DNA of 64,000 bases from Variovorax sp. (GCA_025352265.1 JANXTS010000085.1:1-64000); one strand, 5' to 3'; shown: positions 1 through 8,891, numbered from the stretch's first letter. Translations and numbers: made by a program. The notes: generated from the sequence alone by a model not told the origin.

Positions 1-2
1 AG

Positions 3-131
3 TGCTCCAAATGCGGCGGCCACTTCGTGACCGAGCCCTACGAAAACGCCAAGCACTACGTCTGCGGCATGTGCGTGCCGCCAGCGCGAGCGGGCAAAGG
101 GGCGGCGGCGGGCGGCATTCATTTGCAGTAA
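3..131 (+). CDS. flhC: Flagellar transcriptional activator FlhC, C-terminal fragment
   Basis: Only the last 42 codons are in the window; the start lies upstream. FlhC pairs with FlhD in the FlhD4C2 complex that switches on class II flagellar operons. The visible tail carries two CxxC pairs, CSKC and, 13 residues after its last Cys, CGMC, matching the four-cysteine zinc site of FlhC. The position directly before motA is the usual flhDC-motAB order, which supports the call. The reading frame starts at base 3 and ends at TAA 129-131. Confidence 0.85.
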   Translation, partial: CSKCGGHFVTEPYENAKHYVCGMCVPPARAGKGAAAGGIHLQ

Positions 132-165
132 TTCTGCGAGGTCGTGCCGGTCACAAAGATTCGAT

Positions 166-189
166 AAGGGCCCCTGAACGGGCCCTTTT
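166..189 (+). terminator. Rho-independent terminator after flhC
   Basis: An 8-bp stem (AAGGGCCC pairing with GGGCCCTT) with a 6-base loop is followed by a short T run, 35 bases after the flhC stop. It should end the flhDC transcript before motA, so motA probably has its own promoter in the rest of the 132-304 gap, where I see no clear sigma 70 or sigma 28 match. Confidence 0.7.
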
Positions 190-304
190 CAATGGAGTGC
201 GGCAAGTGCGATATGTGCCAAATCGCTGCATGCGCGGAGCACTGTCTGCTGCCGCTTTTCACATGTCATACAGGTCACTCGTGCCTTGAACTGATCACCG
301 CCAC

Positions 305-1162
305 ATGTTCGTCATCATCGGTTACGTCGTCGCACTGGGCTGCATTTTTGGCGGCTACATCATCCACGGTGGAAACATCGGCGTGGTGCTGCATGCATTG
401 CCGATCGAGATGATGGTGATCGGCGGTGGTGCCATCGGCGCCTTCATCGTGAACAACCAGCCGAAGGTGCTGAAGGCCACGCTCAGGGCGGTGCCCAAAG
501 CCTTCAAGGGCAGCAAATACACCAAGGCGCGCTACATGGAGCTGATGGCGCTGCTCTACGACATCCTGCAAAAGGCGCGCAAGGACGGACTGATGTCGAT
601 CGAAAAAGATGTCGAAGCACCGCAGGACTCGGCCATCTTCCAGAAGTACGCGACCGTGGGCAAAGACCATCACGTGGTGGAGTTCACTACCGACTACCTG
701 CGCATGATGGTGTCGGGCAACCTGAACGCCCACGAGATCGAAGCGCTGATGGACAGCGAGATCGAAACGCATCACCAGGAAGAGCACGCGCCCGTCGCGG
801 CCATCGCGCGACTGGCTGGCGGGCTACCGGCTTTCGGCATCGTGGCCGCCGTGCTGGGGGTGGTCAACACCATGGGCTCGGTCGGCCAGCCACCGGCGGT
901 GCTCGGCGCCATGATCGGCTCGGCGCTGGTCGGCACCTTCCTCGGCATCCTGATGGCGTATTGCATCGTGGAGCCCTTCGGCGGCCTGCTCGAGCAGAAG
1001 GCCGAAGACGCATCGAAGGAACTGCAGTGCATCAAGACCACCCTGCTCGCGAGCATGCAGGGCTACAACCCGACGACCGCGATCGAGTTCGGCCGCAAGG
1101 TGCTGTTCTCGACCGACCGCCCGAGCTTCAGCGAGCTCGAAGCCCACGTGAAGAAGAAGTAG
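305..1162 (+). CDS. motA: Flagellar motor stator protein MotA
   Basis: Stator subunit that with MotB forms the inner-membrane proton channel driving flagellar rotation. The 285-residue length is typical. Four membrane segments are visible at about 1-20, 33-50, 174-192 and 200-222. The large cytoplasmic loop carries R92 and E100, which probably correspond to the E. coli rotor-contact residues R90 and E98. P175 and P223 match the conserved prolines next to TM3 and TM4. motB starts 13 bases downstream, so the two are probably cotranscribed. No good Shine-Dalgarno sequence precedes the ATG, but the alignment to MotA N termini supports this start. Confidence 0.95.
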   Translation: MFVIIGYVVALGCIFGGYIIHGGNIGVVLHALPIEMMVIGGGAIGAFIVNNQPKVLKATLRAVPKAFKGSKYTKARYMELMALLYDILQKARKDGLMSIEKDVEAPQDSAIFQKYATVGKDHHVVEFTTDYLRMMVSGNLNAHEIEALMDSEIETHHQEEHAPVAAIARLAGGLPAFGIVAAVLGVVNTMGSVGQPPAVLGAMIGSALVGTFLGILMAYCIVEPFGGLLEQKAEDASKELQCIKTTLLASMQGYNPTTAIEFGRKVLFSTDRPSFSELEAHVKKK

Positions 1163-1175
1163 GCAGAAACTCCCC

Positions 1176-2144
1176 ATGGCCACCAGTCCCGGCACCAAGA
1201 AGCTCCAGCCGATCATCATCAAGCGGGTGAAGAAGACCGCGCATGCGCATCACGGCGGCGCCTGGAAAATCGCCTACGCCGACTTCGTGACCGCGATGAT
1301 GGCGTTCTTTCTTTTGATGTGGCTTTTGGGCTCCACGGCCAAGGGCGATCTGCAGGGCATCGCCTCTTACTTTCAGTCGCCGCTCAAGGTCGAGATGGCG
1401 GGCGGTTCTGGCGCCGGTGCTAGTTCGAGCATCGTCACGGGCGGTGGCAAAGACTTGACGCGCACGGTCGGCGCGGTCAAGCGCAACGACGGCAGCAAGG
1501 GCAAGGAGAGCGCGCCTCTCAACATCGAAGACCCGAAACGGGAACAAGCCAAACAGGATGCGCGCCGCATGAACGAATTGCGCGCCAAGATGGACGCGCT
1601 GATTGCCGCCAACCCGAAGCTGCGCGAGTACCGCTCGCAGATCAAGATGCAGGTCACCATCGATGGCCTGGAGATCCAGATCGTCGACGACCAGAACAGG
1701 CCCATGTTCGACACCGGCAGCTCGCTGGTGAAACCGCAGATGCGCGACATCCTTCATGAGATCGGCAGCGCGCTCAACGGTATCGAGAACAAGGTCAGCC
1801 TGGCCGGCCACACCGACGCCACGCCATACGGCAACGGCGATCGCGGCTACGGCAACTGGGAGCTTTCGGCCGATCGCGCCAACGCGTCGCGCCGCGAACT
1901 CGTCGCCTCGGGCATGCCCGACGACAAGCTGGTGCGCGTGGTCGGCCTGGCCGCCAGCGACCTGCTCGACAAGGGTAACGCGATGGCGCCGGTGAATCGC
2001 CGCATCAGCATCACGGTGCTGACACACGAGGCTGAATCGCGCCTGCTCGGAACGCCGCGCCTGGATGCGCCCGATGCGCTGAAGGCCATCAACGAACAGC
2101 TGGCCCGCGACCACGACAAGGGCGCGTCTACAGACAAGCCGTAA
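1176..2144 (+). CDS. motB: Flagellar motor stator protein MotB
   Basis: Anchors the MotA/MotB stator to peptidoglycan. The 322-residue protein has a basic cytoplasmic N terminus, one membrane helix at about 36-55 starting YADFVTAMM with the proton-binding Asp at D36 (E. coli D32), a periplasmic linker, and a C-terminal OmpA-like peptidoglycan-binding domain with the motif GHTDATPYG followed by LSADRA. It lies 13 bases after motA. Where many relatives have the che operon next, here flhB follows after about 110 bases. Confidence 0.95.
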   Translation: MATSPGTKKLQPIIIKRVKKTAHAHHGGAWKIAYADFVTAMMAFFLLMWLLGSTAKGDLQGIASYFQSPLKVEMAGGSGAGASSSIVTGGGKDLTRTVGAVKRNDGSKGKESAPLNIEDPKREQAKQDARRMNELRAKMDALIAANPKLREYRSQIKMQVTIDGLEIQIVDDQNRPMFDTGSSLVKPQMRDILHEIGSALNGIENKVSLAGHTDATPYGNGDRGYGNWELSADRANASRRELVASGMPDDKLVRVVGLAASDLLDKGNAMAPVNRRISITVLTHEAESRLLGTPRLDAPDALKAINEQLARDHDKGASTDKP

Positions 2145-2252
2145 GCGGCGGCTCGCCTCGCGTCGCTGCGAATTGACCGGCACTCGCGCCGCTTATCGGC
2201 GCTTCGTTTTCGCTCCCGCTTCGGACAATGGCTGGCACACCCAAAGCCCGCC

Positions 2253-3434
2253 ATGGAATCCAGCAGTCAGGACCGCCGCCTCCCCGCCACGCAACGCAAG
2301 CTCGACCAGGCTCGCCGCGACGGCCAGGCTGCGCGCTCGAAAGACCTGCCGCACCTGATCGTGCTCGGCACCGGCTCGGTCGCGCTGCTGCTGCTGGCGC
2401 CGACCGCCTTCGAGCGCATGCGCAGCACGCTGGCACATGCCTTTCACTTCGACGCGCACAGCATCGCGCAGCCCGCCGACATGTTGGCGCGCCTCACCTC
2501 GTATACCAACCTCGGGCTTGCGGCCTGCGCGATCTTTGCAGCCATCGTGCTGTTCGCGGCCATCGCAGGCACCATCGCGACGGGCGGCTGGGTCGCGAGC
2601 ATCAAGTCGATCACGCCCGACCTGAGTCGGCTCAATCCGTTGTCGGGCATCGGCAATCTGGTGTCCAAACAGCAGTTGGTCAACGTCGCCAAGCTGGTCT
2701 TCATGTCGGCGCTGCTCGGCAGCGTCGGCTACATGTTCGCGGCGGGCTCGCTCCACACCATCGCGCAACTCGCGATGCAGCAATCACCCGCCGGACTGGC
2801 CGCGCTCGGCGACTGGCTGGTGTCCGGCATGAGCCTGGTGATGCTGGTGGTGCTGGCCGCCGCGGTGATCGACGTGCCGCTGCAAAACCACTTTCATCGC
2901 GCTAAGCTGAAGATGTCGCACCAGGAAGTGCAGCAGGAGCACAAGGAAGCCGACGGCAACCCGCAGATGAAGGGCCAGATGCGCCGCAACGCCCGCGAGC
3001 GAGCACAGCGCAGCAGCATCACCGCCGTGCCGCGCGCCGACTTCATCCTGATGAACCCGACGCACTTTGCAGTGGCGATGCGCTACGACGAGCAGACCAT
3101 GAGCGCACCGCAAGTGATCTCCAAGGGCGCCGACCTGCTCGCCATGAAGATCCGCGACATCGCCAAGGAGCATTCGATTCCGATCGTGCAGTCGCCGATG
3201 CTGGCGCGTGCCTTGTATGCGCATGCTGAACTCGATCAGCCCATTCCGGCCAGCCTCTTTACCGCCGTGGCGCAGGTGCTGGCCTATGTGTATCGCCTGA
3301 AGGCCGCGCTGCGCGGTGAAGCGCCAATGCCGCTGGTAGTGCCGGAGCCTTTCGTGCCGCCGGAGCTCGATCCGCTGAACAAAGCGCCCAAGCAACCCAA
3401 GAATCCGAAGCAACCCGTCGAAGGCACTGAATGA
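2253..3434 (+). CDS. flhB: Flagellar type III export switch protein FlhB
   Basis: Inner-membrane component of the flagellar export gate that switches substrate class from rod/hook to filament. The 393-residue protein has an N-terminal membrane domain with about four helices up to residue 210, then a cytoplasmic domain with the self-cleavage motif NPTH at 268-271, almost the same position as in E. coli (269-272). The last 35 residues form a Pro/Lys-rich tail. Its stop overlaps the flhA start by four bases (ATGA), indicating translational coupling. Confidence 0.95.
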   Translation: MESSSQDRRLPATQRKLDQARRDGQAARSKDLPHLIVLGTGSVALLLLAPTAFERMRSTLAHAFHFDAHSIAQPADMLARLTSYTNLGLAACAIFAAIVLFAAIAGTIATGGWVASIKSITPDLSRLNPLSGIGNLVSKQQLVNVAKLVFMSALLGSVGYMFAAGSLHTIAQLAMQQSPAGLAALGDWLVSGMSLVMLVVLAAAVIDVPLQNHFHRAKLKMSHQEVQQEHKEADGNPQMKGQMRRNARERAQRSSITAVPRADFILMNPTHFAVAMRYDEQTMSAPQVISKGADLLAMKIRDIAKEHSIPIVQSPMLARALYAHAELDQPIPASLFTAVAQVLAYVYRLKAALRGEAPMPLVVPEPFVPPELDPLNKAPKQPKNPKQPVEGTE

Positions 3435-5503
3435 ATCTGGACATGATCCGCCAATGGTTCGGTGCGCAGGGCGCGATGTTCCAGCGCGCCGCGGCGCCGT
3501 TGCTCGTCGTCGCCATTCTCGGCCTGATGGTGCTGCCGATTCCGCCCTGGCTGCTCGACACTTTCTTCACCATCAACATCGCTGTCGCGTTGATGGTGAT
3601 GATGGTCGCGGCCTACATGGTGCGGCCGCTCGACTTCGCTGCGTTCCCCTCCGTGCTGCTGCTCACCACGTTGATGCGGCTGTCGCTCAACGTGGCATCG
3701 ACACGGGTCGTGCTGCTCGAAGGCCACACCGGGCCCGGCGCCGCGGGTGCGGTGATCGAAGCCTTCGGCCACTTCCTGATCGGTGGCAATTTCGCGGTCG
3801 GTCTGATCGTGTTCGCGATCCTGGTGGTCATCAACTTCGTGGTGGTCACCAAGGGCGCCGAGCGCATTGCCGAAGTGTCGGCGCGCTTCACGCTGGACGC
3901 GATGCCGGGCAAGCAGATGGCAGTCGATGCCGACCTCAACTCCGGCAATATCGACGAGAAAGAAGCGCGACGCCGCCGTCTCGAAGTGGCCGAAGAAGCC
4001 AACTTTTTCGGCGCGATGGACGGTGCCTCCAAATTCGTGCGCGGCGACGCGATGGCCGGCATTCTGATTTTGATCATCAGCGTGATCGGCGGCTTCACCA
4101 TCGGCGTGTTGCAGCATGGTCTGCCGGTCGGCAAGGCCGCCGACACCTACGTGCTTCTGGCTGTGGGCGATGCGCTGGTCGCGCAGATTCCAGGCCTGCT
4201 GATCTCGGTTGCAGCGGCCATGGTGATCTCGCGCGTCGGCAAGGAAGAAGACGTCGGCCGACAGATCGTGCAGCAGCTCTTCACTTCGCCGCGCGTGCTG
4301 GGGCTGACAGCCGGCATCCTCATCCTGCTCGGCATCATTCCCGGCATGCCGCATGTCGTGTTCCTGGTGATGGGCGGCTTGCTCGGCTACGGCGCGTGGA
4401 TGATTTCGCGGCGTCCACCGCCGGCAGTCGATGCGCCTGCGCCACCACCCGCGGCCGATGCAGAAGCCACGTGGGACGACCTGCAACCGGTCGATCTGCT
4501 CGGCCTCGAACTCGGCTATCGCCTGATCGCACTGGTCGACAAGAACCGCCAAGGCGACCTGCTCATGCGCATCAAGGGCGTGCGCCGCAAGTTCGCGCAG
4601 GAGGTCGGCTTTTTGCCGCCGGCTGTGCACGTGCGCGACAACCTCGAACTGAAGCCGAGCGGCTACCGCGTGACCTTGCGTGGCGTGATGGTGGCCGAGG
4701 GCGAGGCTTTTCCCGGCATGTACCTGGCGATCAACCCGGGCGGCATCAGCACCCCGCTGATCGGCACCGCGACGACCGACCCGGCCTTCGGCCTGCCGGC
4801 GCACTGGATCGAAGAACGCCAGAAGGAAGCCGCGCAAATGGCCGGTTTTACCGTGGTTGATTCACCCACCGTGATGGCGACCCATCTCTCACACTTGATG
4901 CAGGTTCAGGCAGCGCGCTTGCTGAGCCGCACCGAAACCCAACAACTGGTCGAACACGTGAGCAAGCTGGCCCCCAAGCTGATCGAAGAAGTCGTACCCA
5001 AGCTGGTACCGATCTCGACGTTCCAGAAAGTTCTGCAGCTGCTGCTCGAAGAGTCGGTTCATATCCGCGACATCCGCACCATCGTCGAAACGCTGGCCGA
5101 ACAAGCCGGCCATACCACCGACCCGGCCGAGCTGGCGCGCCGCGTGCGCGTGGCGCTGTCGCCGGCCATCGTCCAGCAGATCTACGGCCCGACGCGCGAG
5201 CTCGACGTGATCGCCATCGAGCCTGGCTTCGAGCGGCTGCTGGTGCAGGCGCTGGCCAATGCGCAAGCCCCTGCCCTCGACCCCGGCGTGGCCGAACTGT
5301 TCACCCGCACCGCTGCCGAAGTCGCGCAAAAGCAGGAAGAGCTGGGCGTTCCCGCCTGCCTCCTGGTGCCCGACGCCATCCGCAGCTCGATCTCACGCCT
5401 GGTGCGCCGCGTTGCGCCTCGTTTGCAAGTGCTGGCGCACAGCGAAATTCCTGAAACCCACACGATCCGCATCGGCCCGATCCTTCGAGGTGCTTCCGCA
5501 TGA
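3431..5503 (+). CDS. flhA: Flagellar export gate protein FlhA
   Basis: Main component of the flagellar type III export gate, which couples proton motive force to export and docks chaperone-substrate complexes. The 690-residue length is normal. The N-terminal half (to about residue 330) is membrane-embedded with about eight helices and contains the family signature around LMRLSLNVASTR. The C-terminal half is the cytoplasmic FlhA-C domain. It overlaps flhB by four bases upstream and flhF by four bases downstream, so flhB-flhA-flhF is one tightly coupled operon. Confidence 0.95.
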   Translation: MNLDMIRQWFGAQGAMFQRAAAPLLVVAILGLMVLPIPPWLLDTFFTINIAVALMVMMVAAYMVRPLDFAAFPSVLLLTTLMRLSLNVASTRVVLLEGHTGPGAAGAVIEAFGHFLIGGNFAVGLIVFAILVVINFVVVTKGAERIAEVSARFTLDAMPGKQMAVDADLNSGNIDEKEARRRRLEVAEEANFFGAMDGASKFVRGDAMAGILILIISVIGGFTIGVLQHGLPVGKAADTYVLLAVGDALVAQIPGLLISVAAAMVISRVGKEEDVGRQIVQQLFTSPRVLGLTAGILILLGIIPGMPHVVFLVMGGLLGYGAWMISRRPPPAVDAPAPPPAADAEATWDDLQPVDLLGLELGYRLIALVDKNRQGDLLMRIKGVRRKFAQEVGFLPPAVHVRDNLELKPSGYRVTLRGVMVAEGEAFPGMYLAINPGGISTPLIGTATTDPAFGLPAHWIEERQKEAAQMAGFTVVDSPTVMATHLSHLMQVQAARLLSRTETQQLVEHVSKLAPKLIEEVVPKLVPISTFQKVLQLLLEESVHIRDIRTIVETLAEQAGHTTDPAELARRVRVALSPAIVQQIYGPTRELDVIAIEPGFERLLVQALANAQAPALDPGVAELFTRTAAEVAQKQEELGVPACLLVPDAIRSSISRLVRRVAPRLQVLAHSEIPETHTIRIGPILRGASA

Positions 5504-7032
5504 ATATTCAACGCTTTCTCGCACCGACCGCCCGCGAGGCATTGGCCAAGGCGCGGGCCGTCTTCGGTGACGACACGCTGATCCTGTCGAACCGCCAGGT
5601 GCCCGACGGCGTCGAAGTGATGGCCGCGACCGAAGCCGCGCTGGCGCTGATCGACAGCGAAACGCCCATGCACGGATCGGTCGAAGTCACGCGCACAGCG
5701 CCGGCTCCAGCGCTTAAAGCGATGCCCGAACCGGTGGCGGCGCCCGCGCTCGATATCGGCGTACAAGCCGACACCGAACAACTCGCGATGAGTACGCTGT
5801 CGTTCCAGGACTATGTACGCGAGCGGATGCTGCGCCGACAACACGAAGCGAGCGCGCCGGCTGCTGCAGTAGCAGTCATGGTGCCAGTCGTGCAACCCGA
5901 CTTGGCAAGACATTCCGCAGTCGGTATCTCGGTGCAGTCGTCGCCCGCGATGACCGTGACGGTAAGCGATTTCGTCGCCTCCACTTCGGCGTTGGATGCG
6001 TCCTCCAGCGTCCCGGCTCCTGCTCCGGAGCCGACCTGGCCCGAGCAGGCACCGACCGAACCGATGCCGCTGCACCTGAACGCCGCAGCCAACCCCGTCA
6101 CGGCCGCAGCACCGGACCTGATGGCGCAACTGCTGTCGATGCAAACGATGATGGACGAGCGCTTCAGTGCGCTCGCATGGCTCGGCCAGGCGCGGCAAGA
6201 CCCGATCCAGTCGAACCTGATGCTGAAGCTGGTGCGTGCCGGCTACTCGCCCGGCCTCGCGCGCTCGGTGCTCGAAGCCATGCCCGCTTCACTCGAAGCC
6301 GGCGACGCCGTGCGCTGGCTGCTCGGCTCGCTGGAGAACCGGCTCAGCTCCAAGACCGTGCAGCCGTCGATCCCTGAAGAAGGCGGCGTGTTCGCGTTGA
6401 TTGGCGCGACCGGTGTCGGCAAGACCACCAGCGCCGCCAAGCTGGCCGCGCTCGGCGCGCAATTGCACGGACCCTCCGGCGTCGGCCTCATCACGCTCGA
6501 CACACAACGCGCCGGGGCGCACGAACAACTGCGCGCCCATGGGCGCAGCCTCGGCGTCGTGGCGCATCTGGCGCACGACCGCGCCGCGCTGCAGGAGTTA
6601 CTGCATTTGTTGATAGGCAAGAAGGTCGTGATCATCGACACCGCCGGCGTGGCGCCGCACGATCCGCGTCGCCGCGATCTGCTCGACATGCTCGACGTGC
6701 CGAACGTCAAGCGCGTGCTGGTCCTCAACGCGGGCGCGCATGGCGACACGCTAGAAGACATGGCCATCGCATTCAAGCTCGGCGGTACGCGTCAGGCCAT
6801 CGTCTCGAAGATCGACGAAGCCGCCAAGCTCGGCCCGGTGCTCGACGTGCTGATGCGCCATGAGTTCACCGTGCGCGGCATCGGCAACGGCCAGCGCGTG
6901 CCCGAAGACTGGAAGGTCGGCGATGCGCGCGGCCTCGTCCGCGCCTCTATGCAGGCAGCCCAACGCTCGGCCTTCGACCCGAAGCCGGTCGACATGCCCT
7001 GCTACTTCTCACCGGCCGACTGCGGCGCCTGA
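5500..7032 (+). CDS. flhF: Flagellar biosynthesis SRP-type GTPase FlhF
   Basis: Signal-recognition-particle family GTPase that sets flagellar placement and number, mostly in polarly flagellated bacteria. The 510 residues comprise a conserved N-terminal basic segment (MNIQRFLAPTAREALAKAR), a variable Ala/Pro-rich middle of about 180 residues, and the NG domain with P-loop GATGVGKTT at 302-310, followed by DTAGV and a KIDEAAK guanine-specificity element. It overlaps flhA by four bases. The usual partner gene flhG, the MinD-like ATPase that limits flagellar number, is not next to it; fliA follows after 11 bases. Confidence 0.93.
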   Translation: MNIQRFLAPTAREALAKARAVFGDDTLILSNRQVPDGVEVMAATEAALALIDSETPMHGSVEVTRTAPAPALKAMPEPVAAPALDIGVQADTEQLAMSTLSFQDYVRERMLRRQHEASAPAAAVAVMVPVVQPDLARHSAVGISVQSSPAMTVTVSDFVASTSALDASSSVPAPAPEPTWPEQAPTEPMPLHLNAAANPVTAAAPDLMAQLLSMQTMMDERFSALAWLGQARQDPIQSNLMLKLVRAGYSPGLARSVLEAMPASLEAGDAVRWLLGSLENRLSSKTVQPSIPEEGGVFALIGATGVGKTTSAAKLAALGAQLHGPSGVGLITLDTQRAGAHEQLRAHGRSLGVVAHLAHDRAALQELLHLLIGKKVVIIDTAGVAPHDPRRRDLLDMLDVPNVKRVLVLNAGAHGDTLEDMAIAFKLGGTRQAIVSKIDEAAKLGPVLDVLMRHEFTVRGIGNGQRVPEDWKVGDARGLVRASMQAAQRSAFDPKPVDMPCYFSPADCGA

Positions 7033-7043
7033 ACTTCGACGCA

Positions 7044-7784
7044 ATGCTCGCTGCTACCGCTTCCCAGATGTACAACACCCAAGGCCGACTCGACCGCGAC
7101 GGTTTGATCCGCCAGTACGTGCCGTTGGTGCAGCGTCTCGCGCACCACATGATCGCGAAGCTGCCGGCCAACGTCGAACTCGACGACCTGATCCAGGTCG
7201 GAATGATCGGCCTGGCCGATGCCCTGTCGCGCTTCGAAGCGAGCCAGGGCGTGCAGTTCGAAACCTTCGCGACGCAACGTATTCGCGGCGCCATGCTCGA
7301 TGAGCTGCGCGAAGGCGATTGGCTGTCGCGCGGCTCGCGCAAGAGCCAAAAGCAAATCGAACAGGCCGTGCACAAACTCGAGCATCGACTCGGCCGCTCA
7401 CCGGTCGAGTCGGAGATTGCCGCCGAACTCAAGATGCCGCTGGACGAATACCAGGCCCTGCTCGGTCGCGTGCGCGGCACGCAACTGGTCTACCTCGAAG
7501 ACATCGGCGCCGGCAGCGAGGACTCCGACGGTTTTCTTGATAGGCATACCGCCGACACGGAAGCCGACCCGCTGAGCCTGCTGAAAGATCAGCGTTTGAA
7601 GAAGGCACTGGTGGTGGCAATCGACGGTCTGCCGGAACGCGAGCGCTTCATCATGGGCATGTACTACGAGCAGGACATGAACCTGAAAGAGATCGCCGCG
7701 GTGCTCGGCATCACCGAGTCACGCGTGAGCCAGTTGCACAGCCAGTCGATCGCACGGCTTCGCGCGAAGATGCGCAGCCACTGA
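7044..7784 (+). CDS. fliA: Flagellar sigma factor FliA (sigma 28)
   Basis: Alternative sigma factor for late flagellar and chemotaxis genes, held inactive by FlgM until the hook is complete. The 246-residue reading contains sigma region 2 (ELDDLIQVGMIGLADAL), region 3 (around GRSPVESEIAAEL) and the region 4 helix-turn-helix NLKEIAAVLGITESRVSQ. Typical FliA proteins begin MYTAEG..., so the true start may be the in-frame ATG at 7068 (MYNTQGRLD). Neither start has a strong ribosome-binding site. Its antagonist flgM lies 0.7 kb away on the other strand. Confidence 0.93.
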   Translation: MLAATASQMYNTQGRLDRDGLIRQYVPLVQRLAHHMIAKLPANVELDDLIQVGMIGLADALSRFEASQGVQFETFATQRIRGAMLDELREGDWLSRGSRKSQKQIEQAVHKLEHRLGRSPVESEIAAELKMPLDEYQALLGRVRGTQLVYLEDIGAGSEDSDGFLDRHTADTEADPLSLLKDQRLKKALVVAIDGLPERERFIMGMYYEQDMNLKEIAAVLGITESRVSQLHSQSIARLRAKMRSH

Positions 7785-7823
7785 TCCGGTGCGAGAAACA
7801 GAAACAGACCGAAACGGCGCGAT

Positions 7824-8075
7824 TCAGTCGGGTCGTTGCACGCACGACACCTGACGCGGCACGCCGGCCTTCTGGTCACCGCCGACGATCTTCTTCACCT
7901 GGCCAACGGGACATTTGCCGTCATCCACATAGACGATGTCGCCGCGGCGTACGGTACCCGTCGCAGGCATTTCCTTCAGGTACTCGATCGGTGCAGATGC
8001 GGAAACGCCGACTGCTGTCAACAGCAAGCCGGCGAGCGCGGTTCGAGTGAGTTCGGAGCGGGTGAGTGAATTCAT
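7824..8075 (-). CDS. Small secreted protein of unknown function
   Basis: An 83-residue product that I cannot assign to a named family with certainty. An N-terminal signal peptide is clear: a short polar start, a hydrophobic stretch ALAGLLLTAVGVSASA, and probable cleavage after ASA. The mature part is about 55 residues with RGDIVYVDDGKCPVGQVKKIVGG and a second Cys near the end, so one disulfide is possible in the periplasm. The GDIVYVDDG.CP.GQVK pattern recalls small secreted domains seen across proteobacteria, but from memory only. It lies between fliA (convergent) and flgN (same strand, 51 bases upstream). No strong ribosome-binding site. Confidence 0.65.
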   Translation of the reverse strand: MNSLTRSELTRTALAGLLLTAVGVSASAPIEYLKEMPATGTVRRGDIVYVDDGKCPVGQVKKIVGGDQKAGVPRQVSCVQRPD

Positions 8076-8126
8076 CGCGCGTATCTTGCAAGATTTTTGC
8101 CGCCCGGATTGCAGCGGTTCAGCAGA

Positions 8127-8483
8127 TCAATGCGAAGCGAAGGTCGGGCGGTCGCCAAGCCGTGCATAGGTCGCGTCGGCTTGCGGCCTGAAGATAGAAG
8201 CCAGCGCGCGCTCCACCACCACGGTGCGGCGAGCGATGCTTTGGCGTTGCGTGGCCAGGCGCTGTGCCACTGCATCAATGCGGCGACGGAAGGCATGGTC
8301 GAACACTTCGGCCGACAGGGCCGCTTCGAGCACACGGGCGAAAGACAGGGCGACCTCGCGCAAGGCGGCGCAAGCGCGCTGCAGTGCGTCGGGTTCGCCG
8401 GCCATCAGGCCGGCATCGACCACGTCGAGCTGCTGCTCGACTTCGACCAAAAGGGATTCAGCGGAATTGCGGGTATCGGGCAT
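8127..8483 (-). CDS. flgN: Flagellar export chaperone FlgN
   Basis: Probable FlgN, the cytoplasmic chaperone that delivers the junction proteins FlgK and FlgL to the export gate. The 118-residue protein is all-helical in appearance, rich in Leu/Ala/Arg with heptad-like spacing and no membrane segment. FlgN is poorly conserved, so the call rests on size, helical character and position directly after flgM (2-base gap), which is the standard flgM-flgN operon order. It should share the FliA promoter upstream of flgM. Confidence 0.82.
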   Translation of the reverse strand: MPDTRNSAESLLVEVEQQLDVVDAGLMAGEPDALQRACAALREVALSFARVLEAALSAEVFDHAFRRRIDAVAQRLATQRQSIARRTVVVERALASIFRPQADATYARLGDRPTFASH

Positions 8484-8485
8484 GG

Positions 8486-8803
8486 TCAGTTCCTCACTCG
8501 GCTCAACATTTCCTGGGCATTCGAAAGCATCTTGTCGGCGATGGCGCCGGAATCGACCTTGAAGGTGCCATCGGCGATGGACGCCTTGACGGACGCCACC
8601 TTGGCTTCATCGATGCCAGTACCGGCCGAGGCGACGTTCAGCGTGCGGGCCGCGCCCGACACCGTGACGGTCGCACCCGAACCGCTGGCAGCGCCTGCTG
8701 CTTCGGTTGCACCGGTGCCGCTCGAGGCTCCGCCGCGCTCGGCCTTGGTGGCTGCGAGCGATGCGGCCGCAAGGGCGGGATCGTTCAACGCTTGGATCTT
8801 CAT
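8486..8803 (-). CDS. flgM: Anti-sigma 28 factor FlgM
   Basis: Binds FliA and blocks late gene transcription until it is exported through the finished hook-basal body. The 105-residue protein has a low-complexity Ala/Gly/Ser N-terminal half, consistent with an unfolded export signal. The C-terminal sigma-binding segment contains VASVKASIADGTFKVDSGAIADKML, matching the FlgM pattern of a VAEIRAAIAAGTYKID-like motif. A strong FliA-type promoter lies 43-69 bases upstream of the start, giving the familiar feedback loop. Confidence 0.9.
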   Translation of the reverse strand: MKIQALNDPALAAASLAATKAERGGASSGTGATEAAGAASGSGATVTVSGAARTLNVASAGTGIDEAKVASVKASIADGTFKVDSGAIADKMLSNAQEMLSRVRN

Positions 8804-8845
8804 GATTCAACTCCAGTGCCCCCTTGTGGAAGCATCGTTCCTGTA

Positions 8846-8872
8846 ATTTCGGCACCCCTTCAAGGAACTTGA
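8846..8872 (-). promoter_or_regulatory. FliA (sigma 28) promoter of flgMN
   Basis: On the minus strand, -35 element TCAAG (8868-8872) and -10 element GCCGAAAT (8846-8853) are separated by 14 bases, the same geometry as the E. coli FliA consensus (TAAAG, 14 bases, GCCGATAA). It is the only such match I found near the flagellar genes. Its place before flgM fits the established control of flgM by FliA. Confidence 0.72.
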
Positions 8873-8891
8873 GAACTTTTTTCAGGCTGAA

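Noticed and set aside
1128..2183. 351-codon open frame antisense to motB
   Set aside because: No family features; motB on the other strand is certain.
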